A stretch of DNA of 64,000 nucleotides from Anatilimnocola floriformis (GTDB taxonomy: Bacteria > Planctomycetota > Planctomycetia > Pirellulales > Pirellulaceae), in assembly GCF_024256385.1 (NCBI RefSeq), contig NZ_JAMLFW010000001.1, positions 4,092,001 through 4,156,000 on the forward strand, in the 5' to 3' direction. The position numbers were made by a program, and so were the translations under genes. How positions within the stretch are numbered: the first letter of the stretch is position 1; the number at the start of each line of letters is the position of its first letter. Below are positions 8,117 to 16,057 of the stretch, one piece after another. The notes beneath the pieces were generated by a model. It was not told the DNA's origin and searched no databases. It was given only the letters and a program-made list of their open reading frames with translations.

Positions 8117-9496
8117 TCACGCAATGAGTTCGCGAATCACCTGGCCGTTGGCGAGCACCGGCATGGGTCGGTCGAGTTGGTCACGGAACATCGCATCGGT
8201 GGGAATGCCCAACTGGTGATAGATCGTGGCGAGCACGTCGTTGAACGGGATCGGTCGATCGAGCGGCAGGTCGCCACCCTTCGTGCTGCTGCCAAAGACG
8301 ATGCCGCGTTTTAAGCCCCCGCCGGCGAGCATCACCGAACAAACGTTGTGCCAGTGATCGCGGCCTCCTTGGGCGTTGATCTGCGGCGTGCGGCCAAACT
8401 CGCCGAAAACGGCGACGAGTGTTGTATCGAGCAAGCCGCGGTCGGCGAGATCGTCGAGGAGCATGCTGACCGCGCGGTCCATCGGCGGCAGGAGCGTGTT
8501 CCGCATCGCGCCGAAGTTGTCGACGTGCGTATCCCAATCCTGGCCATGATGCTGCGTGAGCGTGTAATTCACCAGCGTGAACGGCACGCCCGCTTCGACG
8601 AGCCGCCGCGCGAGAATCGTTTGTTGGCCCCACAAATGACTGCCGTACTGTTCGCGAAGTTTGGTGCTCTCGCGATTCAGATCAAAGGCCATGCCGGCCG
8701 CGTCGCCCGTGAGCATCTCCAGGGCCTGGCGATGATAAGCTTCGCTCGAGGGGAGACGCTGTGACCAGGCCTGTGGATTTTCGAGCGAATCGAGCAGCGA
8801 CAATCGTTGATCGAGACGGGATCCATTCAAAGTGGGTTGCAGCCGCAGATCACGCGGCGGATCGTAGTGGCCTTGCGCGCTATCGGGTGGAATTCCCGCG
8901 CAGACTGCTTCATGGGCAGCGCCGAGCAAACCGGCCGTGGCATAGCGAACGCGCGTGCCGAGCTGGGCATCGTGAGGAATGGCGACATACGGCGGCAGAT
9001 CGCGGCGATTGCCCGTTCGCAAACGCGAGACCCAAGCGCCGATCGAAGGGTTGGTGATGTTGCGATTTTTTCCCGCCACATCCGCGCCGGGCAGATCCCA
9101 ACCGGTCAGCGTTTGATGGATCGCGACGGGATGGCTAGGCGAATCGACGTAGACGCTCCGCAGCACATTGAATCGATCGGCCCGCGCGGCGAGCAACGGC
9201 ACGTGTTCGGCAAAATGAACGCCGGGCAACTTCGTCGCGATTGGATTGAACTCACCCCGCCAGGCCGTCGGCGCATTGGGCTTGGGATCGAAACTTTCGT
9301 AATGCGACAGGCCGCCCTGCAGATAGATGACGATGGCCGCTTGGGCTGGCGCGGAACTTTTCTCGCCCGTTGTTGCCGGCAAGTTTTCGCGCGCTCGCAG
9401 CAGTTGCGGCAGCATGAGCGATGCCGCTGCACCGCCGCTGCAGGCCAGCCATTGCCGGCGCGTGTGCAGAGCACTCGAGACGAAGTGCCGATTCAT
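8117..9496 (-). CDS. DUF1501 exported protein
   Basis: A 459-residue DUF1501 protein, a family strongly expanded in planctomycetes. The N-terminus has a twin-arginine signal (Thr-Arg-Arg-Gln-Trp-Leu-Ala, then a hydrophobic Gly/Ala/Leu stretch). Conserved blocks include Gln-Gly-Gly-Leu-Ser-His-Tyr-Glu-Ser-Phe-Asp-Pro-Lys-Pro, Phe-Gly-Glu-Phe-Gly-Arg-Thr-Pro and Gly-Arg-Asp-His-Trp. The fold is related to the alkaline phosphatase/sulfatase superfamily, but activity is unproven. DUF1501 genes usually sit beside a DUF1549/DUF1553 cytochrome-type gene; here no such partner is adjacent, so it stands alone. Confidence 0.92.
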   Translation of the reverse strand: MNRHFVSSALHTRRQWLACSGGAAASLMLPQLLRARENLPATTGEKSSAPAQAAIVIYLQGGLSHYESFDPKPNAPTAWRGEFNPIATKLPGVHFAEHVPLLAARADRFNVLRSVYVDSPSHPVAIHQTLTGWDLPGADVAGKNRNITNPSIGAWVSRLRTGNRRDLPPYVAIPHDAQLGTRVRYATAGLLGAAHEAVCAGIPPDSAQGHYDPPRDLRLQPTLNGSRLDQRLSLLDSLENPQAWSQRLPSSEAYHRQALEMLTGDAAGMAFDLNRESTKLREQYGSHLWGQQTILARRLVEAGVPFTLVNYTLTQHHGQDWDTHVDNFGAMRNTLLPPMDRAVSMLLDDLADRGLLDTTLVAVFGEFGRTPQINAQGGRDHWHNVCSVMLAGGGLKRGIVFGSSTKGGDLPLDRPIPFNDVLATIYHQLGIPTDAMFRDQLDRPMPVLANGQVIRELIA

Positions 9497-9761
9497 GGGA
9501 GGGAATCCAGGCAGGGTGGGAGGCGAGATTTCGGGATTATCGCGGAGGCCGCGGCGACATTCAATCTATTTTCGCCGTTGCCAGCAGCCCTGACCTTGCG
9601 GCCTGTAACGCCTCGGGGTGCATCGGCTGCGGCATTTTTCAATGAGCTCGACCTTTGCGCTTTACCCGGTCCTGTCACCGCATCCGATGATGACGATAGC
9701 AGCGGGCGAATTCCGCTGGCACATGCTCCTCGGTGAACTGATAGCAGGGCGGAAACTGGCG

Positions 9762-10403
9762 ATGGCGAACTTTTACACGCGGATTGACGAACCGAGCGGT
9801 TCTGGCAAAGAGTCGGGCGAATCGCAGCCGCATGTCGCGTTTCCCAAGGCCGTGTGGGGACTCGAGATTGTCCGCGGCACGGCTCAGCAGATGTTCCGTC
9901 CGATCGCCGGCCCGGTATTCATGATCGGCACCGCCGCCGACAGCGACCTGGTGTTGGCCGACGAGTCGTTTCCCGAGACGTACCTGTATCTGTACGTGAA
10001 GACCGACGAACAGCTGAACGAAACCGTCAGCGTTCGCCGCTTTGGCGTGGGGCCGGAACTGCTCGTTGACGAAGTGGAGCTCGATGTCGCGGAACTGCCG
10101 GTGGGCTCGCTGCTCGAGTTCGGCGCGTATGCATTCCGCCTGACGCAACGAACTTCTTCGCAACCCGGCGGCGATGGCCCGGGCCGCGGTCCCGATTCGA
10201 ACGATGATGACGAACCATTTCTTCCGGCCGATTTTTCGGCGTGGGAAATCGACGAATCGGCTGCGCTCGATAAAGTGCGGGCGCTGCTTGCCGATGTGCG
10301 GGCCAGCCTGCAAACGGCCAAGCAGCATCAAGGTTTGAAATTGTTCATGGGCGCGCGAACCACGCCGTCGGCGAGCACGTCATTAAGAAGACAGAGCGCC
10401 TGA
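9762..10403 (+). CDS. FHA-like protein of unknown role
   Basis: A 213-residue protein. Residues ~45-145 read like a degenerate FHA domain: a strand ending Phe-Met-Ile-Gly-Thr-Ala-Ala-Asp-Ser-Asp-Leu-Val-Leu-Ala-Asp, later strands, and a closing Leu-Leu-Glu-Phe-Gly-Ala-Tyr-Ala-Phe-Arg-Leu. The usual Arg and Ser of the phosphothreonine pocket are not clear. A low-complexity Gly/Asp linker and a short helical tail follow. The frame is open from 9618, but that upstream peptide looks non-native and the ATG at 9762 is preferred. The next gene begins 15 bases after the stop and is probably co-expressed. Confidence 0.6.
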   Translation: MANFYTRIDEPSGSGKESGESQPHVAFPKAVWGLEIVRGTAQQMFRPIAGPVFMIGTAADSDLVLADESFPETYLYLYVKTDEQLNETVSVRRFGVGPELLVDEVELDVAELPVGSLLEFGAYAFRLTQRTSSQPGGDGPGRGPDSNDDDEPFLPADFSAWEIDESAALDKVRALLADVRASLQTAKQHQGLKLFMGARTTPSASTSLRRQSA

Positions 10404-10418
10404 TTCACCCCAAGCATT

Positions 10419-10691
10419 TTGAAAACGATTCGACGTATGTATCCCGGCGAAGACACGATTAGCGGCTTGATTGAATTCGATGCGAAAGAAGCTCGCATCG
10501 TGTTGCAATCGCGGTGCGCGAGCGACGACTCGCTGCACGCGACGCTGATCAGCCTGGCGCAGGATCGGATGCATGAGATCGCGCTCGAAGGGAACGGCGA
10601 ACTCGACTGGGACAGCACGGAAGTGATTGCCGACTTCAACTCGCTCGAAGAGGAGCTGCTGCTGATTTATCGCCGCGTGAAGAGTCGCTGA
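10419..10691 (+). CDS. Small hypothetical protein
   Basis: 90 residues from a TTG start at 10419, or 84 from the ATG at 10437; neither has a strong ribosome-binding site. The protein is acidic and alternates short strands and helices, ending in a Leu/Glu-rich helix (Ser-Leu-Glu-Glu-Glu-Leu-Leu-Leu-Ile). No family is recognised. It follows the FHA-like gene closely and overlaps the convergent tatD by 25 bases. Confidence 0.55.
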   Translation: MKTIRRMYPGEDTISGLIEFDAKEARIVLQSRCASDDSLHATLISLAQDRMHEIALEGNGELDWDSTEVIADFNSLEEELLLIYRRVKSR

Positions 10692-11446
10692 GCATTGGCC
10701 GTGGTGAGCGCTGCCAACTCGCCGAGCGACAACGAACGAACTTCGGCCAGGCACTCGGCCGTATGCACGACCAGTCGCGGCTCGTTCGGCCGCTGACCGC
10801 GAAACGGATGCGGCGTGAGATAAGGGGAGTCGGTTTCGACCAGCAAGCGCTCGGCGGGAATCGTCTTTGCCACCGCTCGCAGATCATCCGACTTCTTGAA
10901 CGTCAGCATGCCGGCGAAACTGATGTGCAGGCCGAGCGCGATGAACTCTTTCACCTCGTCGGCAGTTCCCGTATACGAATGCATCACGCCGCGGAGTTCA
11001 CCGCGCTGCCGCGCTTCGCGGAGCATGGCAAGAATTTCCTGCGTCGTCTCGCGCTGGTGAATCACGAGAGGCAAGCCCGTCTGCTGCGACAAGCGAATGT
11101 GACGATCGAAATAATCCTGCTGCAGCGGCAGCGGACAATCTTTCCAATAGAGATCGAGGCCGGTTTCGCCGAGAGCGATGACCTCGGGAAGCTTGGCGAG
11201 TTCAACGATACGATCCCAGTCACCCGGTTGCGCTTCGCCGGCATGATTGGGATGAATGCCGGCCGAACTGCGGACCACATTCGGAAATTGCACAGCAGTT
11301 TGCTGACAGGCTGCACTCGAATCGGCCGTCGTGCCGACGGCGAGAATGCGGGTGACGCGGGCGAGTCGCGCTCGCTCGATGACGCCGGCGACGTCAGCAG
11401 CGAGCTGATCGTCGAAGAGGTGCGCATGGGTGTCGTAGAGTTCCAT
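10667..11446 (-). CDS. tatD: TatD family metal-dependent hydrolase
   Basis: A 259-residue TIM-barrel DNase/hydrolase. The N-terminal metal motif Asp5-Thr-His7-Ala-His9 is present, as are Gly-Glu-Thr-Gly-Leu-Asp, Leu-Val-Ile-His-Gln-Arg, Met-His-Ser-Tyr-Thr-Gly and Val-Glu-Thr-Asp-Ser-Pro-Tyr-Leu, which give the expected histidine, glutamate and aspartate ligands. Family members have 3'-5' exonuclease or DNase activity and have been linked to DNA repair and quality control. The length is normal. It is transcribed towards the small gene at 10419 and overlaps it slightly. Confidence 0.93.
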   Translation of the reverse strand: MELYDTHAHLFDDQLAADVAGVIERARLARVTRILAVGTTADSSAACQQTAVQFPNVVRSSAGIHPNHAGEAQPGDWDRIVELAKLPEVIALGETGLDLYWKDCPLPLQQDYFDRHIRLSQQTGLPLVIHQRETTQEILAMLREARQRGELRGVMHSYTGTADEVKEFIALGLHISFAGMLTFKKSDDLRAVAKTIPAERLLVETDSPYLTPHPFRGQRPNEPRLVVHTAECLAEVRSLSLGELAALTTANAQRLFTRR

Positions 11447-11477
11447 GCTTGAATTCTAGTGTGTGCAGAGCATCACA

Positions 11478-11915
11478 CTAGGCGGGCGACACTTGCAGTT
11501 CGCCGGCCACTTCCTGCAGATTCTCGAGATGTCCCTTGGCTTGGCCGACCGCTTCGCGGGCCATCGCTTGCGCGTAAGGGGCCAGGTTCAATTCGGCGGT
11601 GAGTTGCTCCATCAAAGCAATCGTCCGCTTCTGCCGCTCGATCAACTTATTGACGAGCCAATCGACCGACAGGTCATGCCAGCCGGTGAACGAAATCGGA
11701 AATTCGCCCGGATCGACCGGACCATTTTCCATGATGAGGGCCGCCAGGCGATCGACCGTATCCAACTGATCGGCGACCATCTGTTCGAGCACCGCCTGCG
11801 TCTTGGGATGGGCTTGAATGGCCCACGGCTTGGCATAGTGCAAATACGCGGCGAGCGACCGGCTATGCAGGATCGCGATGCGGTTCAGGATGTCGTACGT
11901 CGAAGATTCGGACAT
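11478..11915 (-). CDS. Helical protein downstream of nuoN
   Basis: 145 residues, predicted as four helices (about 8-27, 38-64, 80-110, 115-140) with Glu, Asp and His residues spaced along them, such as His-Asp in the third and Glu/His in the fourth. This layout suggests a ferritin-like or DinB/hemerythrin-like bundle, but no diagnostic motif is complete. It starts 27 bases after the nuoN stop on the same strand and is probably the last gene of the complex I transcript, making an accessory or metal-related role conceivable. Function is unknown. Confidence 0.65.
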   Translation of the reverse strand: MSESSTYDILNRIAILHSRSLAAYLHYAKPWAIQAHPKTQAVLEQMVADQLDTVDRLAALIMENGPVDPGEFPISFTGWHDLSVDWLVNKLIERQKRTIALMEQLTAELNLAPYAQAMAREAVGQAKGHLENLQEVAGELQVSPA

Positions 11916-11942
11916 AGTCGTTGCAGAAATTTGAAGGGCTGC

Positions 11943-13835
11943 TTAGAAGAGTTGCGAGGCCGCGGCCAGCGCCAGCCGGTTCAGCCCTTCCCAATTGATG
12001 ATCAAACCCAAAGTCGGCAGGGCCAGAACCCACAGGTAAGCGCTCGCCAACGACACGTCGGAAAACACGAACGGCCGACGATCGCGGGGCTCTTCGTCGA
12101 TGGTCATGATCTTCACGACGCGGAGGTAATAAAACAGACTGATGGCCGTATTCAAACCGCCGATCACGATGAGCAGCAGCAGGAAGAAGCCATCCTTGCC
12201 AGCGGCTTGATAGGCTTCGACCAGCGAGGCGAAAATCGCAAACTTACCGATGAAGCCCGACAGCGGCGGCAAACCAACCAAGCTGAACAGGATGAGCGAG
12301 AAGCAGATGACCGTCAGCGGGCACCGCTTGAGCAGACCGGCGTAATCGGCAAGGTCTTCGCTCCGCATCGCGTTCCGCAGGAAGGCAATCACGGCGAAGG
12401 CCGCGAGGTTCATGAACAGATAGACCGCGATATAAATGCCCAGGGCAGCGATCGCCCGTTCGGCACCGCCATTGCCAGTGCCCGCGAGAACCATCACGGC
12501 GGGAATCGCCATCAACATGTAACCAGCGTGAGCAATGGTGCTGTAAGCGAACAGCCGCTTGATGTTGTTTTGACCATAAGCGGCGAGGTTGCCGAAGGTG
12601 CAAGTAACCACGGCGAACAGAGCGACCAGGCGAGCGATGAACCAGCGGACCGGCGACAGCCGGGCATTTGCTTCGGCTCGCACGATCGACGGCGACTTCT
12701 CCACAACAACCGGAGCGGGAGCGGCTTCAGCCTTGGCCGATTCTTTGGCCGATTCTTTGGCTTCCGACTTTTCGGCGGTTGCTTCGGGCTGCTGGAACTT
12801 GACTTGCAGGTTCTCAGCGTTGGCTGCCATCGTCACATTCACGGCTGGTGGTTGCTTTTGCAGACCAGCCGTCCGTTGACCAGGATAAACACCTGGGGGA
12901 GCAATGATGCCGAGGCCGATCGTCACGCGGACGAGCAACGCGAGAGCACCGGCCTTGGAGGCAACGCTCAAAAACGCATTCACTTCGGCGGTGGCCCCTT
13001 CGAAGACGTCCGGGCACCAGAAGTGGAACGGCACGGCCGATAACTTGAACGCCAAGCCGACGCTGAGCATCAAGCCGCCGAGGGCCAGCACCATCATTTC
13101 GCTCGGCAGGAAGCCACCCTCGGTCGAGAGTCGCTGAGCAATCGTCGCTGCCATGGTCGGCAGGTGAGCGGTATTGAGCAAACCGGCGAGCAAGCTAATG
13201 CCGTAAAGCATCACACCTGCGGTGCCAGCGCCATAGATCGAATACTTCAGAGCCGCTTCGCTAGAAACTCGTCGACCCTTCAGCAAACCAGCCAGCACAT
13301 AGGACGGCACGCTCGCCATTTCGACGGCGAGGAAGATCGTCAGCAAGTGATTGGCCGATGCCATCAAGCACATGCCGAGCGTGGCGCCCAGCACGAGCGT
13401 GTAAATGTCGGGGCCATCCTCTAGATCAGGAATGCCCGACAGCCAAGTGAAAATCACAAACAGGGCGGCGAACAACAGGAGCGCGGCCCGCACGTAGACG
13501 GAGAAAGCGTCATACACGAGCATGCCCGTGAAGATTTCCATCCGCACGATGTCTGTGGGCTTGGCAACATCAGCACTTGTCGGCAGCGAGAACAAGCTGC
13601 CCGGAGCGGCGAAGTACAACGCGATCAAGCTTCCCGCCAGCGCGATGTAACCGGTGTTGAACCGGCGACCGGCTTCGAACAGCCGAACCAACAACATGAG
13701 CAGGATCGTCGCACAGATGATCAGCTCAGGCGTAAACACGGACAGGCTCGAATCGGGCGCGATCGACAAGAAGCTGCCATCGGGCGAGCCCTTGGTATCG
13801 ATGATCAATTCGCTGACTAGTTGATGAAGATTCAC
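11943..13835 (-). CDS. nuoN: NADH-quinone oxidoreductase subunit N
   Basis: A 630-residue antiporter-like membrane subunit of complex I that helps translocate protons. Typical segments are seen: Phe-Leu-Ala-Val-Glu-Met-Ala-Ser (Glu in a membrane helix), Lys-Leu-Ser-Ala-Val-Pro-Phe-His-Phe-Trp-Cys-Pro-Asp-Val-Phe-Glu-Gly-Ala, and Lys-Arg-Leu-Phe-Ala-Tyr-Ser-Thr-Ile-Ala-His-Ala-Gly-Tyr. Family members are usually ~480-500 residues. The excess comes from a ~85-residue insertion at about 310-395, rich in Lys, Glu, Ala and Pro, that splits the helices in the middle of the antiporter fold. It is the last nuo gene, 35 bases after nuoM. Confidence 0.93.
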   Translation of the reverse strand: MNLHQLVSELIIDTKGSPDGSFLSIAPDSSLSVFTPELIICATILLMLLVRLFEAGRRFNTGYIALAGSLIALYFAAPGSLFSLPTSADVAKPTDIVRMEIFTGMLVYDAFSVYVRAALLLFAALFVIFTWLSGIPDLEDGPDIYTLVLGATLGMCLMASANHLLTIFLAVEMASVPSYVLAGLLKGRRVSSEAALKYSIYGAGTAGVMLYGISLLAGLLNTAHLPTMAATIAQRLSTEGGFLPSEMMVLALGGLMLSVGLAFKLSAVPFHFWCPDVFEGATAEVNAFLSVASKAGALALLVRVTIGLGIIAPPGVYPGQRTAGLQKQPPAVNVTMAANAENLQVKFQQPEATAEKSEAKESAKESAKAEAAPAPVVVEKSPSIVRAEANARLSPVRWFIARLVALFAVVTCTFGNLAAYGQNNIKRLFAYSTIAHAGYMLMAIPAVMVLAGTGNGGAERAIAALGIYIAVYLFMNLAAFAVIAFLRNAMRSEDLADYAGLLKRCPLTVICFSLILFSLVGLPPLSGFIGKFAIFASLVEAYQAAGKDGFFLLLLIVIGGLNTAISLFYYLRVVKIMTIDEEPRDRRPFVFSDVSLASAYLWVLALPTLGLIINWEGLNRLALAAASQLF

Positions 13836-13870
13836 GGCTGATATCTTTTGCGTGCGTGCTTAATGCTGGC

Positions 13871-15988
13871 TTACTGGTCCGAACCACTGCTCACAACTTC
13901 CACTGCAGCGGGCTGCAAGGCAGCGTTCGCGGTGGGTGGTGTCGTCGGGGCAGTCTTTTCCTGTTCTTTCAGAGTCAATTCCGGCTGCTTGACGTCGCGA
14001 GTCCACTTGGCGAGGTCGCTCGTCTGCCGGGTAATCGTCTTGTCCATGTACTTCAGCACGGTCTGGTACGGCATGATGCCGAACAGAATCGCGAAGAGGA
14101 GCAGCGTGATGCCGATCAGGTTTTCGCGGCCGTTGGAAGGCGTGATGTGATCGCCGTGCGGCCCCTTGTACTCGGCACCGAGGTAAACTCGCTGCAGAGC
14201 CCAGAGGATGTAAGCGGCAGTCAAGATCACCACTGCGGCAGAGACAACTGCGAGCAGCATGCTGAACTTCCAAACCGAGAGGACTACCAGCACTTCGCCG
14301 ATGAATCCGCAGAGAGCGGGCAAACCGAGACCAGCGAAGAACAAGCCCATCGCCATCGCGGTATAAACCGGCATTTTGCCGAACAGGCCACCGAATTCTT
14401 CCAGGTTGCGGTGATGCACCCGGTCATAAATGATGCCGACCATAAAGAACATGCCGGCCGAGCTCACGCCGTGACCGATCATTTGGAACATCGCGCCTTG
14501 CACGCCCATGTTCCAGTAATCCGCGACATAGGCATTGCCCTTCGTCGCCGACCAGACGCCGATGCCCAGCAGCACATAACCCATGTGGCTGACCGAGCTA
14601 TAAGCGACCATCCGCTTGAAGTCCTTCTGAGCGAGAGCTGCGAAGGCGCCATAGACCATGCTGATCACGCCCAGCGAGCAGACGACCCACATCAGGTCGT
14701 AACCGCCGTGGGGGCAGATCGGATAGCAGATGCGAAGGATGCCGTAGCCACCCATCTTCAAGAGCACGCCGGCCAGAATCATCGAGATCGGCGTGGGAGC
14801 TTCGACGTGAGCGTCAGGCAACCAGGTGTGAACCGGAACCGACGGCACCTTGATGATGAAGCCGATGAACAGCAGCAGGAAGGCCCACCATTGCAGCGAA
14901 CGACCGAGGATCACACCATCAAAAACCTTGGTGTGCTGACCGAGCGCGGCCAAGGCGAGCAAGTTGAACGTATGGACCTTCTCGACAGGTACGCCATTGG
15001 CGTCGCGAGTCGGCACCTTGAACGCCGGCAACGAAACGGCTTGTTCTGCCGTCGACAGGCTGCCATCACCACCCTTAGCCACCACGATGTTCGCGGCGGC
15101 TGCATTGCCGTTGATGGCCGTGGCCACATCAGCGGCCTTGGCATCTTTGGCGAGCATCAGCGAGAGGACATTGCCGGTCGCGTCAAAGTTCGCAGCAGTC
15201 ACATCGCCAGGAGCCACTTTCACTTCTAGGGCTCGGGCGGCGCCTTCGCTCTTACGAATCAGCACTACCGAATTGTCGCCGCGGCCGAGCGTTTTCACGC
15301 CAAGCTTCGCATTGACAGCATCGCCCAGATTCAATTCCGACCAGCGAATCGGCCGTTCGGCGTCATCGGCCTGAGCAACGTATTGATCCTTCAGCGTTTG
15401 CAGATCGCCGGCGAAATAGAGCATCAGGATGGCGATGAGCATCAGCACCGAGCCGAGCAGCGTGTACAAGAAGAACTTGATAGCTGCGTATTCCTTGCGA
15501 GGACCACCCCACACGCCGATGAGAAAGTACATCGGCAGCAGCATCACTTCCCAGAACACATAGAACAGGAAGAAATCGAGGGCCATGAACACGCCCAGCA
15601 TGCCCGTTTCGAGCAGCAGGAACAGAATGCAGTAACCCTTGATGTACTTCGTGATCGACCAGCTGGCCCCGCATGCGAGCAAGCTGACGAAGGCAGTCAG
15701 CATGACCAGCGGAAAGCTGATGCCATCGACGCCCATGTAGTACTCGATGTCAAACGACGGAATCCAGCCGACGTTGAACGTATCCTGCATCTGGGCCTGA
15801 GCGATGTCGTAGTTCGTTCCTTGGTTGCCGAAGAAAACGAAGCCGCATAGCGCGAGAACCGCCGCCGTGGCAGCCAGGGTGACGTAGCGGATGCCGTCTA
15901 CCTGATTGGCTGGAATGAACGCGATGACAATCGCCGCGATCACGGGGAGGAATACGATCAGCGATAGGAGGAGCAGTGCGGGATCCAT
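13871..15988 (-). CDS. nuoM: NADH-quinone oxidoreductase subunit M, with large inserted domain
   Basis: A 705-residue antiporter-like complex I subunit. Key residues are in place: Glu147 in Phe-Trp-Glu-Val-Met-Leu-Leu-Pro, and Lys380 in Lys-Val-Pro-Ser-Val-Pro-Val-His-Thr-Trp-Leu-Pro-Asp-Ala-His, plus Lys-Arg-Met-Val-Ala-Tyr-Ser-Ser-Val-Ser-His-Met-Gly-Tyr. Normal NuoM is ~500-520 residues. About 140 extra residues sit at ~205-350, between a membrane helix and the Lys380 helix. They form a soluble, beta-rich segment with an Ala-Ala-Asp-Val-Ala-Thr-Ala-Ile-Asn-Gly motif that recalls extracellular or phage-tail repeat domains. The C-terminal ~40 residues are Pro/Thr/Ala-rich. No stop or frameshift interrupts the gene, so the insert is part of the protein. 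Confidence 0.94.
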   Translation of the reverse strand: MDPALLLLSLIVFLPVIAAIVIAFIPANQVDGIRYVTLAATAAVLALCGFVFFGNQGTNYDIAQAQMQDTFNVGWIPSFDIEYYMGVDGISFPLVMLTAFVSLLACGASWSITKYIKGYCILFLLLETGMLGVFMALDFFLFYVFWEVMLLPMYFLIGVWGGPRKEYAAIKFFLYTLLGSVLMLIAILMLYFAGDLQTLKDQYVAQADDAERPIRWSELNLGDAVNAKLGVKTLGRGDNSVVLIRKSEGAARALEVKVAPGDVTAANFDATGNVLSLMLAKDAKAADVATAINGNAAAANIVVAKGGDGSLSTAEQAVSLPAFKVPTRDANGVPVEKVHTFNLLALAALGQHTKVFDGVILGRSLQWWAFLLLFIGFIIKVPSVPVHTWLPDAHVEAPTPISMILAGVLLKMGGYGILRICYPICPHGGYDLMWVVCSLGVISMVYGAFAALAQKDFKRMVAYSSVSHMGYVLLGIGVWSATKGNAYVADYWNMGVQGAMFQMIGHGVSSAGMFFMVGIIYDRVHHRNLEEFGGLFGKMPVYTAMAMGLFFAGLGLPALCGFIGEVLVVLSVWKFSMLLAVVSAAVVILTAAYILWALQRVYLGAEYKGPHGDHITPSNGRENLIGITLLLFAILFGIMPYQTVLKYMDKTITRQTSDLAKWTRDVKQPELTLKEQEKTAPTTPPTANAALQPAAVEVVSSGSDQ

Positions 15989-16057
15989 AATTCCAATCCA
16001 AGCCGAAAATGCTTGTTACTGAGCTCTTTGTTCGAATTCGTGTTTTGAGTTTGGCGT

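Noticed and set aside
11463-13043. A 526-codon plus-strand frame
   Set aside because: It is antisense to the helical protein and nuoN, spans two genes and has low-complexity composition; a shadow frame.
13871-15988. Frameshift or assembly error explaining the long NuoM
   Set aside because: The frame is uninterrupted, the insert has normal codon use, and conserved NuoM motifs continue on both sides.
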